From positions 59,109,394 to 59,173,393 of the forward strand of contig JAIOJX010000006.1 of NCBI GenBank assembly GCA_022376925.1: a stretch of 64,000 nucleotides of DNA, in the 5' to 3' direction. Made by a program: the position numbers and the translations under genes. Shown here one piece after another: positions 36,736-49,705 of this stretch; positions within the stretch are counted from its first letter, which is position 1; every line of letters starts with the position of its first letter. The stretch comes from Tragulus kanchil (lineage: Eukaryota > Chordata > Mammalia > Artiodactyla > Tragulidae). Under the pieces are notes generated by a model. That model was not told the DNA's origin. It ran no database searches and saw nothing but the letters and a program-made list of their open reading frames with translations.

Positions 36736-38625
36736 TCTTAGATGTTATGATGGGTTTGTTTCGTGGATCTTCTCCTTTTATACTTGTTTTCTATATAAGT
36801 CCCTTTAACATTTGTTGTAGGGCTGGTTTGGTGTGACTAAATTCTTTTAATTTTTGCTTGTCTGTAAAGCTTTTGATTTCTCCATCAATTTTGAATGAGA
36901 TCCTTGCAGGGTAGAGGATTCTTGGTTGCAGATTATTCTCTTTCAGCCGTTTAAATGTGTCCTGCCATTCCCTTCTGGCCTGCAGAGTTTCTGTTGAAAG
37001 ATCAGCTGTTAAACGGATGGGCTTTCCCTTGTATGTCACTAGTTGCTTTTCCCTTGCTGCTTTGAGAATTCTATCTTTGTGTTTAATTTGTGTTAACTTC
37101 ATTAATATGTGTCTTGGTGTGTTTCTTCTCGGATTGATTCTGATAGGTACTCTTTGTGCTTCTTGGACTTTATTGATTGACTATTGGACTTTATAAGATT
37201 GACTATTTCTTTTCCCATGTTGGGGAAATTTTCAACTATAATCTCCTCAAAAATTTTCTCATAGCCTTTCTTTTTTTCTTCTTCTTCTGGAACCCCTATA
37301 ATTCGAATATTGGTGCGTTTGATATTATCCCAGAGGTCTCTGAGGCTGTCCTCTGCTCTTTTCATTCTTTGAGCTAGAGTCTGTTTTTCAGCAGTTACTT
37401 CCACCATTTTATCTTCCAGCTCACTTATTCGGTCTTCTGTCTCAGATACTCTGCTCTTGATTCCTTCTACAGTGTTTTTCAGTTCAGCAATTGAGTTGTT
37501 TGTCTCTGTTACTTTTTTGGTAAGTTCTTGTATTTCTTTATTCAGTGTGTTAGTTGTGTCTTGTAATTTTCTGTGTACAATTCTTTTGTTTCTTTGGGTA
37601 GGTTTATTCCTAGATATTTGATTCTTTTGGTTGTGATGGTGAAGGGGATTGCCTCTTTGATTTCATTTTCTGATTTTTCATTGTTTGTGTATAGGAATGC
37701 CAGTGATTTCTGTATATTGATTTTGTATCCTGCGACTTTGCTGGGGCGTTTAGTCCATTAACATTCAAAGTAATTATTGATACAAATGATCCTATTGTCA
37801 TCTTCTTAGATGTTATGATGGGTTTGTTTCGTGGATCTTCTCCTTTTATACTTGTTTTCTATATAAGTCCCTTTAACATTTGTTGTAGGGCTGGTTTGGT
37901 GTGACTAAATTCTTTTAATTTTTGCTTGTCTGTAAAGCTTTTGATTTCTCCATCAATTTTGAATGAGATCCTTGCAGGGTAGAGGATTCTTGGTTGCAGA
38001 TTATTCTCTTTCAGCCGTTTAAATGTGTCCTGCCATTCCCTTCTGGCCTGCAGAGTTTCTGTTGAAAGATCAGCTGTTAAACGGATGGGCTTTCCCTTGT
38101 ATGTCACTAGTTGCTTTTCCCTTGCTGCTTTGAGAATTCTATCTTTGTGTTTAATTTGTGTTAACTTCATTAATATGTGTCTTGGTGTGTTTCTTCTCGG
38201 ATTGATTCTGATAGGTACTCTTTGTGCTTCTTGGACTTTATTGATTGACTATTGGACTTTATAAGATTGACTATTTCTTTTCCCATGTTGGGGAAATTTT
38301 CAACTATAATCTCCTCAAAAATTTTCTCATAGCCTTTCTTTTTTTCTTCTTCTTCTGGAACCCCTATAATTCGAATATTGGTGCGTTTGATATTATCCCA
38401 GAGGTCTCTGAGGCTGTCCTCTGCTCTTTTCATTCTTTGAGCTAGAGTCTGTTTTTCAGCAGTTACTTCCACCATTTTATCTTCCAGCTCACTTATTCGG
38501 TCTTCTGTCTCAGATACTCTGCTCTTGATTCCTTCTACAGTGTTTTTCAGTTCAGCAATTGAGTTGTTTGTCTCTGTTACTTTTTTGGTAAGTTCTTGTA
38601 TTTCTTTATTCAGTGTGTTAGTTGT
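36488..38625. other. Tandem duplication 9 (probable assembly artefact)
   Basis: 36488-37557 recurs at 37556-38625, at offset 1068. The join falls where gtgtcttgtaattt and gtatcttgcaattt are similar, so the overlap looks joined by a chance short match. Confidence 0.94.
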
Positions 38626-38790
38626 ATCTTGCAATTTCTCTGAAATTCTGTTTTCAGTGTCTTTGATCACCTTTACTATCATTCTTCTGAAATCACTTTC
38701 AGAAAGTTTGTCCAAATTCTCCTCATTAATTTGATCTTGTGTGTTTGTGGATTGTTCCTTCGCTTGTGTGGTATTTCTCTGCCATTTCAT
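37859..38790 (-). pseudogene. L1-B ORF1, frameshifted
   Basis: ORF1p is the L1 RNA-binding chaperone. The start MKWQRNTTQAKEQ lies at 38,790. A heptad-rich coiled coil follows (ELTKKVTETNNSIAELKN), then the RRM-side block NIRIIGVPEEEE. A near-tandem repeat of about 22 bases at about 38,231-38,275 shifts the frame, ending the first part at 38,170. The C-terminal domain (ARREWQDTFKRLKENNLQ) continues in another frame to 37,859. Duplication 9 repeats most of the gene at 37,407-36,791. Confidence 0.87.
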
Positions 38791-39256
38791 TGTTATTATT
38801 AATTTTTTAAAACTGATTCTGTTTGGGATTTCCTTTTCCCAGACTTTGAGTTACGTTTGTTGGTGTTTGTTGTTTGGATGGGACTTCTATTCTGGGTGAT
38901 GCTGGTGATTGTGTGATGTCAGGACTTGTATACAAGTGATTACCTTTGCTGGCGTTCTCACTTGTATACTGCTCTTTAGTGTTATGCGTTCTCTAGTATT
39001 GTAGAGTTTTGGAGTCAGTGCACCCTCCTTAAAACCCCGGGACTTGTTGCCTGACCAGGGAATGAAGATTTCACGGCTGGTTTGTTATGGCATTAAATGA
39101 TATTAAAACATATATATGCAAATGAGAAACAGAAGGTATACCTTTGACAAATGGCAATTTAAAAATTATGCAAGTACTATCTAGCGTATTGAATTATACA
39201 CATAAACATATACAGCTATAACATAACCCAAGCATTCCAATCAAAAATACAGTACA

Positions 39257-40964
39257 GGGAGCCAACGGAACCCGCCCGCCGCGCGGAGCCGCCGGAACCC
39301 GCCCGCCGCGAGGAGCCGCGGACACCGCGAGGAGCCATGAGGTGGGTAAGTTCAGCCACTCCAACTGGAGGGTTTGCTGAACGGAGAGAGGAAGGCGTCC
39401 ACGGGTTGCTGACCAGGGACCGGGCACGAGTTGGACGGGGAAGCTCGTGTCTGCCTTTGGGACTTAGACACGTAACTGGCAGTGCACGTGTGCCAGTGGC
39501 GGAGGAGCCCGCGCTCCCCTAGAGCTGCAGCAGCAGCGGAGGAAGCCGGGGAAAGAGCAGGGATTGGAGACGACAGGCGGGCGCACGGTAGAGCCGGGGC
39601 GACCCCCTCCAATACGGGGCTGCGAGCCGCGGCCTCCGCCCGACTGACTGGGATCAGCCCACCGTCCCGGCCAGCACCCAGTATGGCAGCAAAGCCCTCA
39701 TTTTGCTGAACACAAAAAGAGAAACCACAGCAACCGGCACTATAAGGGAAAGACTACGCCATCAAGACACCACCATCAAGAGCAGATTGGTTTCCAACAG
39801 GCAGATGTTAAGATAAAAACCAAGGACAGTATTTAACTTTCTTGTTTTTTTCTTTTTTCATTTTTTTCTGCTTGTTTGTGGTGGACTATTTTGCTTATTC
39901 AATTGATTGGTTTTGGGTATATTAGTTTCTTTGTTTATTGGGGTTTTTTATGTTTGTTTGTTTCTTGGGTTTTTTTTTTGTAGTTTTCATTTGTTTGATT
40001 TATTTTATGTGGTTTTTCTTTGTTTTTCGGTCTCTTATTAATTTTTTCTGCTCTTTTTAATTTTTAACTTTCTTTTGACTTTTATTTTATTTTTTTAACT
40101 TTAATTTTAATTCTTGAAAACCTCTAATTCTCTTTTCTCTTTCCTCTTTCCCACTGCTTTCTTTCTCTATGTTCTAAATGTAAAACATCTTCCTAGCTAC
40201 CAATATCCTCTAGATAAATTATTTCCTATCTTTCTGTCTCCACTATTCACTTCCAAATACACTAAACAGTACACACACTAATCTTTGCTACCTAATCCTA
40301 TAAAATACTTCCAAGACAAATCTTTTCCTTTTTATTACTTATAGACTCTCCTCCTTGTCACCCCGAGCACATTTCCTAATTTAAAATTGCTCTCATTGTA
40401 ATTATCCAAGCCAGAACATTGTGCTAGATCTATTATTCAGGCACTATTTTAATTAATTCAAAGCTTAACGGGCAAGTATCATCTGTGATTGCATGAGTTG
40501 CTAGAAAGATTTCCTGCGCCTTATCTCTGTAAAACTGGTCAGTTGTGGAGATTGCTGTATATGTATGTATATCTTACGATTATGTTAGAAAACATCTGCA
40601 TGCTTTTATGACTGTCACCCATCAGGGATGCACCTCTTGTTCCTCAGATGCTAGTGTGTGAACTAGTATCACAGAACACCATAGCAAACCAGACATAGAG
40701 CCTACACCCCTTGACCAAGCATCAAACCAAGGATCCTCGAAGCGGAAGCCTGGATTCCAAGACTCCACACTGATTATCAAAGAACATACAACACTAGAGA
40801 TTATTCACCTGTACACAAGACCCAACACCACCCAAGACACAAACCACTGAACCCTTCTACAAGGACAGGAACCCAAAGGAAGGGAGAATTCAACCAAGAA
40901 GCCTGGTGGGAATAAGAACTCCATACACACAGACACACACAAAGAAACAAAAATTAACCTAATA
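39257..40964 (+). promoter_or_regulatory. L1-C 5' UTR with CpG-rich internal promoter
   Basis: The first 430 bases are strongly CpG-rich. They open with two 27-base units (39,266-39,292 and 39,293-39,319, differing at one base) plus a partial third. This resembles in principle the repeated promoter units of some rodent L1s. T-rich sequence (about 39,840-40,150) and an A-rich leader follow before ORF1. Because duplication 10 begins at 40,418, the true ORF1 start is at 42,122 and the leader is repeated. Confidence 0.75.
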
Positions 40965-42667
40965 ATGAAACGTCAGAGAAACACTGTACAAATGAAGGAC
41001 CAAGCTAGAGAAACACCACTTCAAATGACAGAGGAGGAGATAGACAAGCTATCTGAAAGAGAATTCAGAAAAACTATACTAATGAGGATGCAAAACACCG
41101 AAAACAGAATATTAGAGGAAATTAGTGCATTGAGAAAAGACATGCAGGAAATGAAAAAAAAGCAAATAGAGACCACCAACTCAATTGCTGAACTCAAAAA
41201 TACTATAGAAGGTCTCAACAGTAGAGTATCAGAGGCTGAAGAATGGATAAGTGAGCTGGAAGACAGAATGGTGGAAATAAGTGCTGAAGAACAGAACAAA
41301 GCCCAAAGAATTAAAAGAACTGAGGATAGCCTCAGAGACCTATGGGACAATATTAAAGGCACCAACATTAGAATTACAGGAGTTCCAGAAGAAGAAGAGA
41401 AGAAAGACTATGAAAAAATTCTTAAAGAGGTTATAGTTGAAAATTTCCCCAGCATGGGAAAGGAGATAGTCAACCAAGTCCAGGAAGCACAAAGAGTTCC
41501 ATACAGGATTGAAAAAAATTATAAAGACAGATCTAAAAGAAGCTAAAATTTCAATTTGCTCTATGTATCCCCAAATTGTGCTAGATCTATTATTCAGGCA
41601 CTATTTTAATTAATTCAAAGCTTAACGGGCAAGTATCATCTGTGATTGCATGAGTTGCTAGAAAGATTTCCTGCGCCTTATCTCTGTAAAACTGGTCAGT
41701 TGTGGAGATTGCTGTATATGTATGTATATCTTACGATTATGTTAGAAAACATCTGCATGCTTTTATGACTGTCACCCATCAGGGATGCACCTCTTGTTCC
41801 TCAGATGCTAGTGTGTGAACTAGTATCACAGAACACCATAGCAAACCAGACATAGAGCCTACACCCCTTGACCAAGCATCAAACCAAGGATCCTCGAAGC
41901 GGAAGCCTGGATTCCAAGACTCCACACTGATTATCAAAGAACATACAACACTAGAGATTATTCACCTGTACACAAGACCCAACACCACCCAAGACACAAA
42001 CCACTGAACCCTTCTACAAGGACAGGAACCCAAAGGAAGGGAGAATTCAACCAAGAAGCCTGGTGGGAATAAGAACTCCATACACACAGACACACACAAA
42101 GAAACAAAAATTAACCTAATAATGAAACGTCAGAGAAACACTGTACAAATGAAGGACCAAGCTAGAGAAACACCACTTCAAATGACAGAGGAGGAGATAG
42201 ACAAGCTATCTGAAAGAGAATTCAGAAAAACTATACTAATGAGGATGCAAAACACCGAAAACAGAATATTAGAGGAAATTAGTGCATTGAGAAAAGACAT
42301 GCAGGAAATGAAAAATAAGCAAATAGAGACCACCAACTCAATTGCTGAACTCAAAAATACTATAGAAGGTCTCAACAGTAGAGTATCAGAGGCTGAAGAA
42401 TGGATAAGTGAGCTGGAAGACAGAATGGTGGAAATAAGTGCTGAAGAACAGAACAAAGCCCAAAGAATTAAAAGAACTGAGGATAGCCTCAGAGACCTAT
42501 GGGACAATATTAAAGGCACCAACATTAGAATTACAGGAGTTCCAGAAGAAGAAGAGAAGAAAGACTATGAAAAAATTCTTAAAGAGGTTATAGTTGAAAA
42601 TTTCCCCAGCATGGGAAAGGAAATAGTCAACCAAGTCCAGGAAGCACAAAGAGTTCCATACAGGATT
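40418..42667. other. Tandem duplication 10 (probable assembly artefact)
   Basis: 40418-41510 recurs at 41575-42667, at offset 1157. The intervening 41,511-41,574 is a corrupted, shortened version of what follows 42,667 (ataaagacagat and taaaagaagcta are recognisable). It shows errors and a deletion at the end of the first block. One substitution (A/T at 41,159/42,316) is also seen. Confidence 0.95.
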
Positions 42668-43012
42668 AACCCCAGAAGAAACACACCAAGGCACATACTA
42701 ATCAAACTAACGCAGACTAAATATAAAGACAGATTACTAAAAGAAGCTAGGAGCAAACAACAAATAACATATAAAGGAAACCCCATACGTTTAAATGCGG
42801 ATCTCTCAACAGAAACCCTACAGGCCAGAAGAGAATGGCAAGATACATTTAAACGGCTAAAAGAGAATAACCTGCAACCACGAATTCTCTACCCAGCAAG
42901 AATCTCATTCAAAGTCGATGATGAAGTCAAAAGCTTCACAGACAAGCAAAAACTAAAAGAATTCTGTACCACAAAACCAGCCCTACAACAAGTGTTAAAG
43001 GGCCTGATATAG
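42122..43012 (+). CDS. L1-C ORF1 protein (RNA-binding nucleic-acid chaperone), intact
   Basis: The frame is an uninterrupted 296 codons, slightly shorter than human ORF1p (338 aa). Residues about 40-125 form a heptad-patterned coiled coil that should trimerise the protein. About 134-225 is the RRM, beginning NIRITGVPEEEE. About 235-290 is the C-terminal domain, with ARREWQDTF and YPARISFK. ORF1p coats L1 RNA in cytoplasmic particles and is required for retrotransposition. The start MKRQRNTVQMKDQ is chosen because L1-B ORF1 starts at the equivalent codon. An incomplete second frame at 40,965-41,546 is the duplication-10 copy, ending in scrambled bases. ORF2 starts 57 bases past the stop, in collapsed order. 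Confidence 0.93.
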   Translation: MKRQRNTVQMKDQARETPLQMTEEEIDKLSEREFRKTILMRMQNTENRILEEISALRKDMQEMKNKQIETTNSIAELKNTIEGLNSRVSEAEEWISELEDRMVEISAEEQNKAQRIKRTEDSLRDLWDNIKGTNIRITGVPEEEEKKDYEKILKEVIVENFPSMGKEIVNQVQEAQRVPYRINPRRNTPRHILIKLTQTKYKDRLLKEARSKQQITYKGNPIRLNADLSTETLQARREWQDTFKRLKENNLQPRILYPARISFKVDDEVKSFTDKQKLKEFCTTKPALQQVLKGLI

Positions 43013-45127
43013 CCAATAAATACAAGAGTAGGAGAAGCCTTACAAGTCAAACCCCAAATTTCTAAGAAGATGACAATAGGAACATTCGTATCAATAATAA
43101 CTTTGAACGTAAATGGACTAAATGCTCCAACCAAAAGACATAGGCTGGCTGAATATATCGAGAAGCAAGACCCATATATATGCTGTTTACAAGAGAGCCA
43201 CTTCAGACCTAGAGACACTCATAGACTGAAAGTGAAAGGTTGGAAAAAGATATTTCATGCAAATGGAAATCAAAAGAAAGCTGGAGTAGCAATCCTTATA
43301 TCAGACAAAATAGACTTTAAAGTAAAGAAGATTCTAAGAGACAAGGCAGGTCACTACATCATGATTAAGGGATCTATCCAAGAGGAAGACATAACAGTCA
43401 TGAATATCTACGCACCCAACACAGGGGCACTTCAATACATAAGACAGGTACTTTCAGACATAAAAGAAGAAATCAACAATAACACAATAATAGTAGGAGA
43501 CTTTAACACTCCTCTCACACCAATGGACAGATCAACAAAACAGAAAATTAATAACGAAACACAAGCCTTAAATGCCACACTGGAAAAAATGGACCTCATC
43601 GATATGTTTAGAACGTTCCATCCAAAAGCAGAAGAATACACTTTCTTCTCAAGTGCTCACGGAACATTCTCCAGGATAGACCACATCTTGGGCCACAAAT
43701 CAATCCTCAGTCAGTTCAAGAAAACCGAAATTATTTCAACCATCTTCTCGGACCACAATGCAATGATACTGGAGATCAACTACCAGAAAAAAAACCCTAA
43801 AAACAGAAACACATGGAGATTAAACAATACATACCTAAAAAACCAACTGATCATTGAGGTTATAGTTGAAAATTTCCCCAGCATGGGAAAGGAAATAGTC
43901 AACCAAGTCCAGGAAGCACAAAGAGTTCCATACAGGATTAACCCCAGAAGAAACACACCAAGGCACATACTAATCAAACTAACGCAGACTAAATATAAAG
44001 ACAGATTACTAAAAGAAGCTAGGAGCAAACAACAAATAACATATAAAGGAAACCCCATACGTTTAAATGCGGATCTCTCAACAGAAACCCTACAGGCCAG
44101 AAGAGAATGGCAAGATACATTTAAACGGCTAAAAGAGAATAACCTGCAACCACGAATTCTCTACCCAGCAAGAATCTCATTCAAAGTCGATGATGAAGTC
44201 AAAAGCTTCACAGACAAGCAAAAACTAAAAGAATTCTGTACCACAAAACCAGCCCTACAACAAGTGTTAAAGGGCCTGATATAGCCAATAAATACAAGAG
44301 TAGGAGAAGCCTTACAAGTCAAACCCCAAATTTCTAAGAAGATGACAATAGGAACATTCGTATCAATAATAACTTTGAACGTAAATGGACTAAATGCTCC
44401 AACCAAAAGACATAGGCTGGCTGAATATATCGAGAAGCAAGACCCATATATATGCTGTTTACAAGAGAGCCACTTCAGACCTAGAGACACTCATAGACTG
44501 AAAGTGAAAGGTTGGAAAAAGATATTTCATGCAAATGGAAATCAAAAGAAAGCTGGAGTAGCAATCCTTATATCAGACAAAATAGACTTTAAAGTAAAGA
44601 AGATTCTAAGAGACAAGGCAGGTCACTACATCATGATTAAGGGATCTATCCAAGAGGAAGACATAACAGTCATGAATATCTACGCACCCAACACAGGGGC
44701 ACTTCAATACATAAGACAGGTACTTTCAGACATAAAAGAAGAAATCAACAATAACACAATAATAGTAGGAGACTTTAACACTCCTCTCACACCAATGGAC
44801 AGATCAACAAAACAGAAAATTAATAACGAAACACAAGCCTTAAATGCCACACTGGAAAAAATGGACCTCATCGATATGTTTAGAACGTTCCATCCAAAAG
44901 CAGAAGAATACACTTTCTTCTCAAGTGCTCACGGAACATTCTCCAGGATAGACCACATCTTGGGCCACAAATCAATCCTCAGTCAGTTCAAGAAAACCGA
45001 AATTATTTCAACCATCTTCTCGGACCACAATGCAATGATACTGGAGATCAACTACCAGAAAAAAAACCCTAAAAACAGAAACACATGGAGATTAAACAAT
45101 ACATACCTAAAAAACCAACTGATCATT
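42584..45127. other. Tandem duplication 11 (probable assembly artefact)
   Basis: 42584-43855 recurs directly at 43856-45127, at a constant offset of 1272, joined at a shared gag. It pastes the C-terminal half of ORF1 behind the ORF2 endonuclease and repeats the ORF2 start at 43,070 and 44,342. The true ORF2 start is at 44,342. Confidence 0.96.
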
Positions 45128-47261
45128 GAGGAAATTAAAGGAGAAATTAAACAATTCCTAGAAGAAAATGACAATGAACACACGACCATGCAAAACCTAT
45201 GGGATACTGCAAAAGCAGTTCTAAGAGGGAAATTTATAGCAATACAATCCCACCTCAAGAAACTAGGAAAATATGAAGCAGATGACCTAACCCTCCGCTT
45301 AAAACAGTTGGAGAAAGAAGAACAAAAACATCCCAAAGCCAGCAGAAGAAGAGAAATCATAAAGATCAGAGCAGAAATAAATGAGAAAGAAACAAAAGAA
45401 ACAATAGTAAAGATAAATAAAACAAAAAGCTGGTTCTTTGAAAAGGTTAACAAAACTGACAAGCCACTGGCCAGACTCATTAAGAAAAAGAGAGAGAAGA
45501 ACCAGATCAACAAAATCAAAAACGAAAAAGGAGAGATTACAACAGATAATGCGGAAATCCAAAGGATTCTAAGAGACTATTATAAGCAACTCTATGGCAA
45601 CAAACCGGACAACTTGGAAGAAATGGACAGTTTCTTGGACAGGATTAATCTCCCAAGACTGAGCCAGGAAGAAAGAGAAACTTTGAACAACCCAATCACA
45701 AGCTCAGAAATCGAATTTGTGATTAAAAATCTACCCAAAAATAAAAGCCCAGGACCAGATGGCTTCACAGCCGAATTCTACCAAACATTTAAAGAAGAGC
45801 TAATGCCTGTCCTTCTAAAACTCTTCCAAGAAATTGCACAGGAAGGAAAACTTCCAAACACATTCTACGAGGCCACCATCACCCTGATACCCAAACCAGG
45901 CAAAGACAACACAAAAAAGGAAAACTATAGGCCAATTTCACTGATGAACTTAGATGCCAAGATCCTCAACAAAATCCTAGCAAACAGAATTCAACGACAT
46001 GTCAAAAAACTCATACATCATGATCAAGTTGGGTTCATCCCAGGCATGCAAGGCTTCTTCAACATCCGCAAATCAATCAATGTGATACACCATATCAACA
46101 AGTTGAAAGATAAAAATCAGATGAGCATTTCAATAGATGCAGAAAAGCCAATAAAAATGAACCCGGAGAAAAAAAAAAAACCAAAACAGAAACACATGGA
46201 GATTAAACAATACATACCTAAAAAACCAACTGATCATTGAGGAAATTAAAGGAGAAATTAAACAATTCCTAGAAGAAAATGACAATGAACACACGACCAT
46301 GCAAAACCTATGGGATACTGCAAAAGCAGTTCTAAGAGGGAAATTTATAGCAATACAATCCCACCTCAAGAAACTAGGAAAATATGAAGCAGATGACCTA
46401 ACCCTCCGCTTAAAACAGTTGGAGAAAGAAGAACAAAAACATCCCAAAGCCAGCAGAAGAAGAGAAATCATAAAGATCAGAGCAGAAATAAATGAGAAAG
46501 AAACAAAAGAAACAATAGTAAAGATAAATAAAACAAAAAGCTGGTTCTTTGAAAAGGTTAACAAAACTGACAAGCCACTGGCCAGACTCATTAAGAAAAA
46601 GAGAGAGAAGAACCAGATCAACAAAATCAAAAACGAAAAAGGAGAGATTACAACAGATAATGCGGAAATCCAAAGGATTCTAAGAGACTATTATAAGCAA
46701 CTCTATGGCAACAAACCGGACAACTTGGAAGAAATGGACAGTTTCTTGGACAGGATTAATCTCCCAAGACTGAGCCAGGAAGAAAGAGAAACTTTGAACA
46801 ACCCAATCACAAGCTCAGAAATCGAATTTGTGATTAAAAATCTACCCAAAAATAAAAGCCCAGGACCAGATGGCTTCACAGCCGAATTCTACCAAACATT
46901 TAAAGAAGAGCTAATGCCTGTCCTTCTAAAACTCTTCCAAGAAATTGCACAGGAAGGAAAACTTCCAAACACATTCTACGAGGCCACCATCACCCTGATA
47001 CCCAAACCAGGCAAAGACAACACAAAAAAGGAAAACTATAGGCCAATTTCACTGATGAACTTAGATGCCAAGATCCTCAACAAAATCCTAGCAAACAGAA
47101 TTCAACGACATGTCAAAAAACTCATACATCATGATCAAGTTGGGTTCATCCCAGGCATGCAAGGCTTCTTCAACATCCGCAAATCAATCAATGTGATACA
47201 CCATATCAACAAGTTGAAAGATAAAAATCAGATGAGCATTTCAATAGATGCAGAAAAAGCC
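45060..47261. other. Tandem duplication 12 (probable assembly artefact)
   Basis: About 45060-46149 recurs at about 46163-47261, at offset 1111-1112. A 13-base spacer follows the first copy and the first bases of the second are garbled by an A12 run. The join stops the ORF2 frame at 46,240, an artefact, since the second copy reads through [12 protein letters not shown]. Confidence 0.95.
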
Positions 47262-47413
47262 TTCGACAAAGTACAACATCCATTTATGATCAAAACTCTT
47301 CAGAAAAAGGGCATAGAAGGAACCTATTTCAACATAATAAAAGCCATCTATGAGAAGCCTACAGCGAACATTATTGTTAATGGTGAAAAACTGAAAGCAT
47401 TCCCTCTAAGATC

Positions 47414-49705
47414 AGGAACAAGACAGGGGCGCCCACTTTCACCACTGCTATTCAACATAGTCCTGGAAGTCCTAGCAACAGCAATAAGAGAAGAGAAAGA
47501 AATCAAAGGAATCCACATTGGAAAGAAAGAAGTCAAGCTCTCTCTTTTTGCAGACGACATGATATTATACATAGAAAATCCCAAAGACACGGTTACAAAA
47601 CTACTAGAGCTAATCAATGAATTCAGCAAAGTCGCAGGATACAAAGTCAACACACAGAAGTCACTGGCATTCCTATACACAAACAATGAAAAATCAGAAA
47701 ATGAAATCAAAGAGGCAATCCCCTTCACCATTGCCACCAAAAAGAATCAAATATCTAGGAATAAACCTACCCAAAGAAACAAAAGAATTGTACACAGAAA
47801 ATTACAAGACACTCATGAGAGACATTAAAGAAGACTTAAACAGGTGGAGAGATATTCCATGTTCCTGGATTGGAAGAATCAATATTGTGAAAATGACCAT
47901 ACTTCCAAATATCATCTACAGATTCAATGCAATACCTGTTCAACTACCACTGACATTTTTCACAGAACTAGACCAAATAATTACACAGTTCATATGGAAA
48001 CACAGAAGACCACGAATAGCCAAAGCAATCCTGAGGAAGAAGAATGGAGTTGGAGGGATCAGCCTTCCTAACTTCAGACTCTACTACAAAGCAACAGTTA
48101 TCAAGACAGTATGGTACTGGCACAAAAACAGAACTATAGATCAATGGAACAAGATTGAGAACCCAGAGATCAACCCACGCGCCTATGGGTACCTTATTTT
48201 TGATAAAGGAGGAGAAACTATAAAGTGGGACAAAGACAGCCTCTTCAACAAGTGGTGCTGGGAGAATTGGACAGCTACATGCAAAAAAATGAAATTGGAA
48301 CACTCCCTGACACCATACACTAAGATCAACTTAAAATGGATTAAAGACCTCAATGTAAGACCAGAAACCATCCAGCTCTTAGAGGAGAATATAGGCAAAA
48401 CCCTCAAGGACATCAATCAAAGCAAGATCTTCTCTGACCCACCAACTAAAATAGCACAACTGAAAAGAAAAATGAACATATGGGACCTTATGAAACTTAA
48501 AAGCTTTTTTACAGCAAAAGAAATTACAAAAAAGTTCAACAGACACCCCACAGAGTGGGAGGAACAAGACAGAGGCGCCCACTTTCACCACTGCTATTCA
48601 ACATAGTCCTGGAAGTCCTAGCAACAGCAATAAGAGAAGAGAAAGAAATCAAAGGAATCCACATTGGAAAGAAAGAAGTCAAGCTCTCTCTTTTTGCAGA
48701 CGACATGATATTATACATAGAAAATCCCAAAGACACGGTTACAAAACTACTAGAGCTAATCAATGAATTCAGCAAAGTCGCAGGATACAAAGTCAACACA
48801 CAGAAGTCACTGGCATTCCTATACACAAACAATGAAAAATCAGAAAATGAAATCAAAGAGGCAATCCCCTTCACCATTGCCACCAAAAAGAATCAAATAT
48901 CTAGGAATAAACCTACCCAAAGAAACAAAAGAATTGTACACAGAAAATTACAAGACACTCATGAGAGACATTAAAGAAGACTTAAACAGGTGGAGAGATA
49001 TTCCATGTTCCTGGATTGGAAGAATCAATATTGTGAAAATGACCATACTTCCAAATATCATCTACAGATTCAATGCAATACCTGTTCAACTACCACTGAC
49101 ATTTTTCACAGAACTAGACCAAATAATTACACAGTTCATATGGAAACACAGAAGACCACGAATAGCCAAAGCAATCCTGAGGAAGAAGAATGGAGTTGGA
49201 GGGATCAGCCTTCCTAACTTCAGACTCTACTACAAAGCAACAGTTATCAAGACAGTATGGTACTGGCACAAAAACAGAACTATAGATCAATGGAACAAGA
49301 TTGAGAACCCAGAGATCAACCCACGCGCCTATGGGTACCTTATTTTTGATAAAGGAGGAGAAACTATAAAGTGGGACAAAGACAGCCTCTTCAACAAGTG
49401 GTGCTGGGAGAATTGGACAGCTACATGCAAAAAAATGAAATTGGAACACTCCCTGACACCATACACTAAGATCAACTTAAAATGGATTAAAGACCTCAAT
49501 GTAAGACCAGAAACCATCCAGCTCTTAGAGGAGAATATAGGCAAAACCCTCAAGGACATCAATCAAAGCAAGATCTTCTCTGACCCACCAACTAAAATAG
49601 CACAACTGAAAAGAAAAATGAACATATGGGACCTTATGAAACTTAAAAGCTTTTTTACAGCAAAAGAAATTACAAAAAAGTTCAACAGACACCCCACAGA
49701 GTGGG
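47414..49705. other. Tandem duplication 13 (probable assembly artefact)
   Basis: 47414-48559 recurs directly at 48560-49705, at offset 1146, joined at a shared ag. It repeats the FADD motif of ORF2 and the whole segment to PTEWE. Confidence 0.96.

Noticed and set aside
39265..39319. CRISPR-like direct repeats
   Set aside because: Two abutting 27-base units without spacers at an L1 promoter in a mammalian genome are not a CRISPR array.
40965..41546. A second, shorter L1 ORF1 (193 codons) as a separate gene
   Set aside because: It equals the ORF1 at 42,122 except for a scrambled tail at the join of duplication 10.
43070..44284. A 404-codon endonuclease-ORF1 fusion protein
   Set aside because: It is created at the join of duplication 11 (43,855/43,856). 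The undisrupted order of L1 is present elsewhere in the window.
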